DNA of 64,000 nucleotides from Cycas panzhihuaensis. Its lineage: Eukaryota > Cycadophyta. Numbering within the stretch: position 1 is the stretch's first letter; each line of letters starts with the position of its first letter. The notes under the pieces are model-generated. The model was not told the DNA's origin. It worked only from the letters and a program-made list of their open reading frames with translations, and did no database searches. Shown piece after piece: positions 56,751-64,000 of this stretch. The stretch spans positions 58,287,741-58,351,740 of the forward strand of contig CM041465.1 in NCBI GenBank assembly GCA_023213395.1, written 5' to 3'. The translations under genes and the position numbers were made by a program.

Positions 56751-59470
56751 AACTTAGTAAAATATTAACAAATATTTATGTGGGAAAATATTAAAAGAAA
56801 AATTTGTTACACTTTTTCCTTTTTTAAAGTATATTGATAGTTGAGGAAGATTTTGTAAAATATTAGAACTTTCCTTTTTGATAAGGTGAAGCATTTCTTT
56901 TTAACATTTCAAAAATAAAAAGTGCCATGCTATTCGACATTGATAGAAAAAGACCTATTAGAAGAAGACAAAGTTCAATAATGCTTCAAAAATATGGGTC
57001 AAGATGTAAGAAAAGTAGAAGAAACTTTGGCACATAATATAATAAAGAATCATTAACCACCCTGACTATAGAGGTTGAACTTGGGAATTAAAAAAAGCCA
57101 ACATAATAACTCAATATAAAATACCTATGACAGAGTTAAGATAAGGGGGATGCTAAACCTTAACTCACATTAAACATTATATTTTAACACCCCCCCATAA
57201 TATTTAATATTACATCTATATATTATGTAGAAATCTATTGGAATAAATAAAGATTGGCTTCATATTGTATTAATTATATCTACAAGCTACAAATGAAATC
57301 TATTGAAGTCCATATAAAGAAGGGTCTGCCTACTAGAATACATGGGTAACTAGCCACTATAACTACTAGTTGAATAAGAACCTCCTTCGAATACATGGTT
57401 CAATTAAGATTAGTTAACTTTATTTCAAGACAAAGTCTTCTAGGTAAATGAGTTGAGTACTAAAATAATTTCATTCTTGTTTGAGGTAACCAGTTTGTGG
57501 TTCCTTCATTCTTATTTGAGGCAACTAATTTATGGTTCTTCAAGGATAAGAGCATGATACACCTTGAATCCTATTTGGTTCTTTAAGGATACAAATGAAT
57601 ATCACTTAGAGTTTAAACTTTTTAAGTTTACTAACAACCAAATATACTTTTATGAAGTATCTTCTACTAAATGACAATGATATAGCTACCAAAAAGAAAA
57701 TACTAGTTATTATTTATAAGAAAGAACTCTCATAAGTATAAAAAGGATTCTTAAGAGCCTTTAAACTATCATAAATAAGCGAATTTTACTTAAATTTAAA
57801 TCAAAGATTACTCTTCTTACTTCCAAATATAGAAATAACATTACCATGCTATCAAGAATGCTAAAAACTATAGGATATATAAAAATAGATTTGAAAACTA
57901 TCATGAAATGCACTTCTTATAAAGTTTTAAATATTTGTATAAACTTTTCTAATTAAAATACCATACCTCTAAATTTTGAATTATGACTTGTAACCATCCA
58001 TTTCGACCATCTCAAAAAAATGAATCCAACACAATTAACAACATTGAATTTTGACATCCTAATGACATGTTATAAAGGAAAAAGCACTAGTAAGTCATAA
58101 AAAAATCACACGATCCTTAACAAATAGGTGGTGGGATTGAAAAAGTATCAAATATCAAATAAGATTTTTGAAAAATCAAAATAATTTCAATTCATTTTAC
58201 TCTATTCTAGAGTCTACCCCCTTCATCATTAGCCCTTAGGTTGTAAGGACTGTCCATGTGACCATCAGCTAGTAAGAAACCCTAACCCTAGATCTAAAAA
58301 CTTTATAAAAAATAGTTATATTTAGAAGAAACTTTATAATTTTTTTAAACTATTTTATAAAAGTTTAACCACATCCATAAATATACATACTAATATTTAT
58401 GTGATATTCATATTGATGAGGAGAATAAATATTAAACTTATTCTCACAAATAGATATGTATGAGAAGAATAAATATTATTGTCAATAGATAATCCTATGG
58501 TGGGAAAGCTTATATATGGTTCATCACCATAATAATACTATATAAACAAATATCATATGTATAAAGTCCCTATTAATCAAGTGAGCTTTAATATAGTTTC
58601 CACAAGGTAATTTGATCCATGTTCTGAGCCAACAGGGCATCTCATTTTGTTTAATATCATTTTAAGAAGGGCTTCAATACTGTGTCACTTAATCAGATCA
58701 TTGAATTACTATGCTATATATCACTTCTTCTAGAAGACTCTAGAGGTTGTAGATGTTTCATTACCAAATAAAAGATAAACCCTACAACTTAGCCAAGTAT
58801 TATTTCACTTATAGATAAAGGGTCCAAGGAGGGATTATTATTATTTTAGATGCAAATTTGAACTTGGTTATGATCCATGTTAACCCAATTTAGCAATTGA
58901 ATGTAGTAGGGTGTTGCCCGATTTCAAGAACTTCAAAAAGATCACATAACCATTATTTAAAAGACTATAAATCAAAACTCAAATCCAACACATCATTCAT
59001 CTGAATCATCATAGCAAGCATAAATCAACTTTATTACATCTATGGATGTGATTATATTCTCTATCATTACCGACTAAATGAGGATGCAGGTAAAACAAGG
59101 ACCTACAACTGAAGTGAAGCCTCATAGGTGGTTATATTTACTGCACAATAATCTATGGTTAATAGATTGATAGGATTTCCATGTATGATATAATCTTAGT
59201 AGCTTCATTATTCATTGTGCTAACTTCTTACTCCTAACTATATAGGATCAAGTATTAATATTGTAATCATTAACTCCATCTCTATTGGCATGAGACTAGC
59301 CATATGGAATGATGAGGGTTTCTATGTAGCAGAGTGATATAATCCTTCAAGCATGATCAAGTAACAAAATATGGCATATCATTACTTCTTCAAGTTCCTA
59401 AATAGGCTCAAAACCAAGCTAAAATCTTGGCTAATAGGATCTTTACATCACCATAGTAGTTTAGATTCAA
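56751..59470. other. Decayed LTR-element interior, probably minus strand; no coding recognised
   Basis: Right of the LINE1 target site lie 2.7 kb of AT-rich sequence. A minus-strand polypurine-like run TATTATGGGGGGG followed by TGTTAAAATATAATG (57202-57172) looks like a tract plus LTR start and pairs in sense with the minus-strand primer sites at 59475-59554. However, I could not align the two flanks as LTRs. No gag or pol motif was read. A 35-bp tandem pair (57470-57539) lies inside. Confidence 0.4.
57470..57539. repeat. Tandem duplication, 35-bp unit
   Basis: TTCATTCTTGTTTGAGGTAA (57470) and TTCATTCTTATTTGAGGCAA (57505) begin two 35-bp units that differ at a few positions. Confidence 0.85.
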
Positions 59471-59474
59471 CTTG

Positions 59475-59554
59475 GCTCTAATACCATGTTAAAATATATA
59501 CCAAAATTACTTTGGTACTATATTAAAATATATACCTGAATTCCTCTAATACCA
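59475..59554 (-). repeat. Triplicated primer binding site, 34-bp unit, minus strand
   Basis: On the minus strand TGGTATTAGAGG (59554), TAGTACCAAAG (59520) and TGGTATTAGAGC (59486) start exactly 34 bp apart. Each is preceded by an LTR-end-like sequence: TTTTTAACA, TATATTTTAATA and TATATTTTAACA. It has the same organisation as the 32-bp arrays near the left end of the window, but with a different LTR end. Confidence 0.8.
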
Positions 59555-59836
59555 TGTTAAAAATAGGGATTCAAAGATTACCTTTGAAATCATAATGAAA
59601 ATATAAATATAAAATATGTTATAAGTATGAGGCATTAATGATACAGTAATAAATAAATACACAAAAGATAAAGTATGTATAATACAAAATATAACAAAGA
59701 TATGGGAAAATGATCATATTCTAATTATTGCATTAGGTATAAATATATACATATAGTACATATGTCCTCATACTTATCCAATCAAGTGAAAGAAGCCTTA
59801 TGTCCTCTAATAGCATATTTATATAAATATGTGTGC

Positions 59837-60155
59837 TATTAGGTTAATGCTCATCATATGACCCCACATTAGAGTATGTAACGCACACGCCTCAAAGTAA
59901 GTTAGGTAAGGTATATTTAATATTGTGCATTATTTAATATTAATTTGAATTAGAGGTTGAGGAGGTTTTTCTCCTCTGTTAAAAGTATATATTTCATGGG
60001 GTTATCTCCCCCAATGTTCATCAACATTGCCTCTTCAAGGATTTTTCATGTACTTAGAGCAATATGGGTTAATAAAAGGATGTTTTGCAAGTTTTGCATT
60101 ATGCATTGAGTTGATTATATTTCCTACTATGATCTGATCTTTGTAAGAACCTTCA
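59837..60155 (+). repeat. G 5' LTR
   Basis: 319 bp, starting TATTAGGTTAATG (partner: TGTTGGGTTAATG) and ending CCTTCA. It contains a hairpin CAATGTTCATCAACATTG at 60012-60029. Confidence 0.88.
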
Positions 60156-60157
60156 TT

Positions 60158-60169
60158 TGGTATTAGAGC
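60158..60169 (+). other. G primer binding site
   Basis: TGGTATTAGAGC, two bases after the LTR, differs from the initiator tRNA-Met complement by one C-to-T change. Confidence 0.88.
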
Positions 60170-63050
60170 ACCACATTATTACTCAGTTATCTCACAACTC
60201 ATCTTCAGCTACCTCAGTTTGGTTTCAATATATTAAAGTTTAATTTTATATATTCTAAAGTTATTTCTTTTAATATTTTTAATTCATGATTTTTATCTCA
60301 CATTTAGTTTTGGGTGACTATATAGCCTTGATTCAATAGGCATGTGTATCAAATCCATTGCTCAAAACATAAGCATATGACTACTCATTATGTTCCTTGT
60401 TGAACTAGTGAGCTAGTGGAAGAAATTATTTGTGTTTTCATTGATTATGTTGTGAGTTTTTTTCAGTTTGTTCGCCAATCACTCCATTTGGCTTCTTTCT
60501 GGTCCACATGCTCATTCTCAGCACATAAGCATTAGTTCATCACGAAACTTTACAAGCCCTTTACTGCCTAGGATACCTCATTGCCTATCAAATTTTGTCT
60601 TGTTTCATAGCTTACAGAGAAAGATCTCACTCAAGGTTCATTTTCTGACTATTCCTCTTATTTAGGCTAGTTTCTCTACTGATTTTCTTATTTTTGAGTT
60701 TGTTTTGTTGCCCAAATCTTATCTGAAGCTTTATGCCCTAGTTTGTAGGCCTCCCTCTAAGCTAATTGAGTCTTTTTTGTTCGATCTAAGCTTCAAAACT
60801 AGCTCTATATCTCTTTGCGTCGTCACCAGTCGTGCTTCTACCCTCTTCTTTTTCACTATATATATATATATATATATATAATTATTGTTTACTCACTTTC
60901 TAGCCTGATTCGGATAGTGACTTGTAGTCCCTCCTCTCTATGTACTCTTTTGCTTGAGAATCGATCGATTGATTGATTTTTCATTCTTTGCTTTCTCTAT
61001 CATAAACGTTGTGCAGGTCGCATCATCCGTTGTTTTTAATTTGATTTTATAAATAACGTTGATCCTTTGTTACTACTAAAGTTTATAAAATTTAAATATT
61101 TTTTATAAATTTTTTGATTTATTTATTTAAGCTTAAGCCCCCTCAAGAGCTAGCCCTTGGTCCCATCATGTTCATGTGATTTTTAGCTTTTTTTTTAAAG
61201 AGGCCAATTCAAGTTTATCAAAATTTTCTTTTATTTATTTTTATATAAAGGCTACATGGTGTTTTTTTGCCATATCTTCTCGTTGGAGTACCAGTTTCTG
61301 ATGAAACCTATTCCATTGCGACTAGAATTTTGAGGGTTATAATATAGATTGGCTACTTGCCATTTTTTGATCTGATTTGACCCATTTTCAATGATCTAAA
61401 GTTAACCTTTTTTTAGTCTTTAGTTTATTAAATATAAAGAGGTCATTGTACAATTTTTGTTATATCTTCTTTATTTAGAATCTAGTTTCTGATCCATTAG
61501 TTTTTCTGAAAAGCTGACTCAAATCTCTACATAATGATATAATCTTTTAAGCATTTTGAGGTCATTTTAAAGATGTTATAAGCTACTAAAATTTATGTAT
61601 TATATCAAGCCTAACTACTCATTATTCAATAAATTTTAAAGTTTTTCTTCAAGATTTTTTGAATTAAATCATATTTAAGGGTATTTTATCAGTAAGCAAA
61701 CTCCTTTTATACTGCTTATAAGGATACATTCTATTTTTTATAACATTTTATCTTGTAGCACCATTTTAGGCCCATAAAGAGGTCCTTGTGCTTTCTGATT
61801 AATATCTTAAGTTATAGAAGTCAAATTTTTGAACGGTCATATCTGTTGGAAAGATAATTTGATATCCTTCAATTCAATATAAATTTCATTTAATTCTAAA
61901 TTCATTTGGCAATTTTTGAAGCAACTATTTTTTAGCTCCTTATTCAGTGCTCATCAGTATTACTTTGTGACTTTTTCATATATTTTATGATCTCAAAGGT
62001 TACAATTGGTTAATTATTTTCTAACAGCTCATTCTTGAAGTGTTTATCATCTGTTGATTACATTTCCAAGTTTTTTTTGCAGCAAAACGAGTTAATTCTT
62101 CAAGAACTCAAACAAAGAGCAACTATTCAACAAAATGGATATTTCTTTACATTCTGATTGTTCATTTTCTATAAGAAAATTATCTTCTTTCAAACATCTC
62201 TATTATTGAACGCAAATTTACATTTTAGCTTCTTATTTTTACCATTTTCAAAGGAATAATTACTCATTTTACATTGAAAAAAGGGTTATTTCTTTGCTCA
62301 AGCTATTCTTTATTTGTTTGAAATTCAAAGCTTAAGATAAAAGAATCTTATCAATGTTCTATATTTTTTCATCATCAAGGGTATTTTATTTCAAATTTAC
62401 ATACTTAAAGACCTTATTTGATTTGCATGAAAGATTCTACCTAGTTTACTTATAAACCTACAAAGGAACTTCTTCTTATTTGCTCATCTTACTTCAAAGA
62501 GTATTTACAAATCATCTTCATACATACTAAGTTCATTAGTCAAAAAGTTTTCTTATTCATTCTAAAGGCATATTTTTTAAAAAGTGAATAGCAAAATCAT
62601 AATTACAAGTCCTTTCTTGACCATTATATACATCAAAAGTTCACTTGGCATTTTTGATTTAAGAACATTTAATATTGGAAGCTTTATTGATTCATTTATA
62701 AAAGCTACATATAAGTGCTTATGCACTTTATTTTTAAAAGAACATTTTAATTTCAAAGGCATTGCATCCTTTTTTTAGTTTATCAAAGAAGTTATTGATT
62801 GAATATTTTCTTCAAAGGTTTATTATATAATTTATTCAATCTTACTTAATGGATATTATTCCTTTTTAAGTTAACCTTTTTTCAAAACCCTAAGCAAGAC
62901 TACATCATTGATAATTTATTTTTATCAATTGATTACTTATTTTTGTTAAAAGACATTGGATTGCATTATTTTTGAAGGAATATCTTTATCATTTACTTCA
63001 TTTATCATAAGTGTTCATTTAAGGATTTATCTTCTTATTTGAAAATCACA
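60170..63050 (+). other. Long leader of element G; no gene
   Basis: 2.9 kb of T-rich sequence without coding signal on the plus strand. The open frames 60468-60665 and 62584-62778 (plus) and 62762-62577 (minus) have no family resemblance. A block around 61268-61310 (GCCATATCTTCTCGTTGGAG, CCAGTTTCTGATGAAAC) recurs in diverged form near 61460-61500. A TA microsatellite lies at 60861-60882. Confidence 0.5.
60861..60882. repeat. (TA)n microsatellite
   Basis: About eleven TA units within the G leader. Confidence 0.9.
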
Positions 63051-63059
63051 CTTTTTCGA

Positions 63060-63400
63060 TTATGTACTAAAGTTCTTTTTACAATGACAATGAATCTAAA
63101 TAAAATAAGATTTCCTATATTTGATAGATATGGTTTTTAACATTGGAGTAAAATACTGTAAACATGTTTTATTACAAATAATCTTTGAAAATATGTCAAA
63201 GATGGATATAAACAAAATATTAAAGAAGATCTAAAGAAGGACAATGGGACCTTAGCCATATTATTTGGCACCATAGATGACAATGTATTTTCTAATGTTT
63301 GTGAAATTACCACATGCAAATCTATATGGGATATATTATAATCTATTTATGGGGGAGAAACCCTCAATGTAAATGAGTTTAACTATGATGATGATATACA
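63060..63400 (+). pseudogene. G gag stump (DUF4219/UBN2 type)
   Basis: Frames near 63083 read MTMNLNKIRFPIFDRYGF, a stop and HWSK, then KYVKDGYKQNIKEDLKKDNG and CKSIWDIL, a stop and SIYGGE. These match the N-terminal third of plant copia gag: (I/V)PxFDGxNYxxW, LWxxVxxGY, and A..(I/V)WD.L...YxG. After about 63370 the match stops abruptly, where helices with K(V/L)..LR..(F/Y)E should follow. An internal deletion appears to join gag to a non-coding tail of about 400 bases before the polypurine tract. Confidence 0.75.
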
Positions 63401-63788
63401 CGTGAGACGGATTTTAGAGTAGGTTGTTTGTGATGAAAAGACTAATGAAGAAAACTCAAGTCAAATGAACGATCACATTGTTGCACATGAAGATGATCCT
63501 TCATTTAAAGGGGAGAAACCTTATGACATGATAGCTACTCATAAAATAAAGATTCTAGAAGACAAAGTCAAAGTTTCAGCCACTCATCCCTATTTAAAGT
63601 ACATCACACTTACTTAGAGATCATTTGAACTACATAATACTAAGAAGATACGTATTACTGAAAGGATGACAAGGCAAGTCAATGGCCACTTCACAAATGA
63701 TGATAAAGCCAAAGGACAAATATTCAAAGTCTTCGTCAAGTTCAAATATCATAAGTTCAAGGAGAAGATAAAGATATACACGATGATC
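63401..63788 (+). other. G tail between gag stump and polypurine tract
   Basis: 390 bases with a fairly open but unrecognised frame (about 63425-63615, CDEKTNEENSSQMNDHIVAH). It could be a remnant of the gag-pol junction or unrelated sequence picked up by the deletion. Confidence 0.4.
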
Positions 63789-63802
63789 ATTAAGGGGGAG
63801 AA
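63789..63802 (+). other. G polypurine tract
   Basis: ATTAAGGGGGAGAA directly before the 3' LTR; very close to the family A tract. Confidence 0.9.
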
Positions 63803-64000
63803 TGTTGGGTTAATGATCATCACATGACCCCACATCGGAGTATGCAATGCACAAGCCTCAAAGGTAAGTTATATTTAATATTGTTCATTATTTAACGTTA
63901 ATTTAAATTAGAGGTTGAGGAGGTTTCCCTTGTCCCTCAAAAGTATATATTTCATGGGGTTATCTCCCCTGGTGTTTATCAACACCACCTCTTCAAGGGT
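63803..64000 (+). repeat. G 3' LTR, partial
   Basis: Starts TGTTGGGTTAATGATCATC. It aligns with the first part of 59837-60155 and contains the hairpin TGGTGTTTATCAACACCA at 63970-63987. The rest lies beyond the window. Confidence 0.88.

Larger units (their letters stand above)
59837..64000 (+). mobile_element. Copia-derived non-autonomous element G, 3' LTR cut by the window end
   Basis: The 5' LTR (59837-60155, 319 bp) and the 3' LTR (from 63803) share their sequence over the visible 198 bases (GGTTAATG-TCATCA-ATGACCCCACAT...). Primer site (60158), gag remnant (63060-63370) and polypurine tract (63789-63802) are present. Protease, integrase, RT and RNase H are all absent. The interior is 3.65 kb, of which 2.9 kb is a non-coding leader. 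This is the layout of a large retrotransposon derivative that depends on partners. Confidence 0.88.

Noticed and set aside
58262-58282. Telomere-like CCCTAACCCTA
   Set aside because: Fewer than two complete plant telomere units (CCCTAAA), so chance.
57172-59486. Complete minus-strand LTR element with LTRs starting TGTTAAAATATA
   Set aside because: Polypurine-like run and primer sites have the right order, but the flanking sequences (56751-57187 and 59487-59836) do not align as LTRs, so only a remnant is claimed.
59475-59554. tRNA gene or tRNA-derived SINE from the repeated CTCTAATACCA
   Set aside because: Only the 12-base tRNA 3'-end complement is present, with no A and B boxes or cloverleaf; it is a primer binding site.

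Overview
This window reads as intergenic nuclear DNA of a large, AT-rich, retrotransposon-packed plant genome. Everything recognisable is a transposable element: plant Ty1/copia elements primed by initiator tRNA-Met (primer binding sites of the TGGTATCAGAGC type), plant L1-type LINEs with a DUF4283/zinc-knuckle ORF1 and a C-terminal RNase H, short non-autonomous LTR elements, and a trace of Ty3/gypsy protease. I find no intact host gene, no tRNA or rRNA gene, no CRISPR and nothing bacterial. The species cannot be named from this sequence.

Layout. 1-3584: right end of an LTR with a triplicated primer site, then a non-coding interior with two tandem repeats. 3585-3910: an unrelated LTR with a duplicated primer site, followed by about 3.7 kb of unrecognised decayed sequence. 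7.7-12.56 kb: very old minus-strand copia element (C). Its integrase is split by a solo LTR (8161-8681) and by a complete 2.1-kb non-autonomous element (H1, 8933-11007), both with target duplications. 14786-22297: full-length copia element A1, plus strand. 22534-28249: full-length copia element B, plus strand. 28291 to about 34.3 kb: decayed LINE2, minus strand. 34492-34822: 5' LTR of a further copia family (F), followed after about 190 bases by the pol and 3' LTR of an A-family element (A3, to 37556). 37557-38166: fragment H2 of the H family, whose LTR holds an expanded TA repeat. About 41.2-42.2 kb: gypsy-type protease trace. 42234-56732: LINE1, minus strand, with an 18-bp target duplication, split by an 8.4-kb insertion (44814-53205) that contains the copia element A4. 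57-59.8 kb: remains of a minus-strand LTR element with a triplicated primer site. 59837 to the window end: element G, a copia derivative with LTRs, a long leader and a gag stump but no pol.

How the parts fit. The three A copies (A1 plus, A3 plus, A4 minus) share gag, protease, integrase, RT, RNase H, a 450-base 3' region and 297-base LTRs, but differ in age. A1 and A3 have lost catalytic residues through G-to-A or C-to-T type changes and are poor in CpG, whereas A4 keeps many CpGs. All pol genes are broken, so none of these elements looks able to move by itself.

The most unusual things are three separate arrays of 'LTR end plus primer site' in exact 32- or 34-bp units, and an LTR hairpin whose stem changes are compensated between the two LTRs of element G. 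Neither amounts to a demonstrated new system; both are testable. Motifs and coordinates were read by eye, so domain edges are good to a few tens of bases, while LTR ends, primer sites, tracts and duplications are given to the base.
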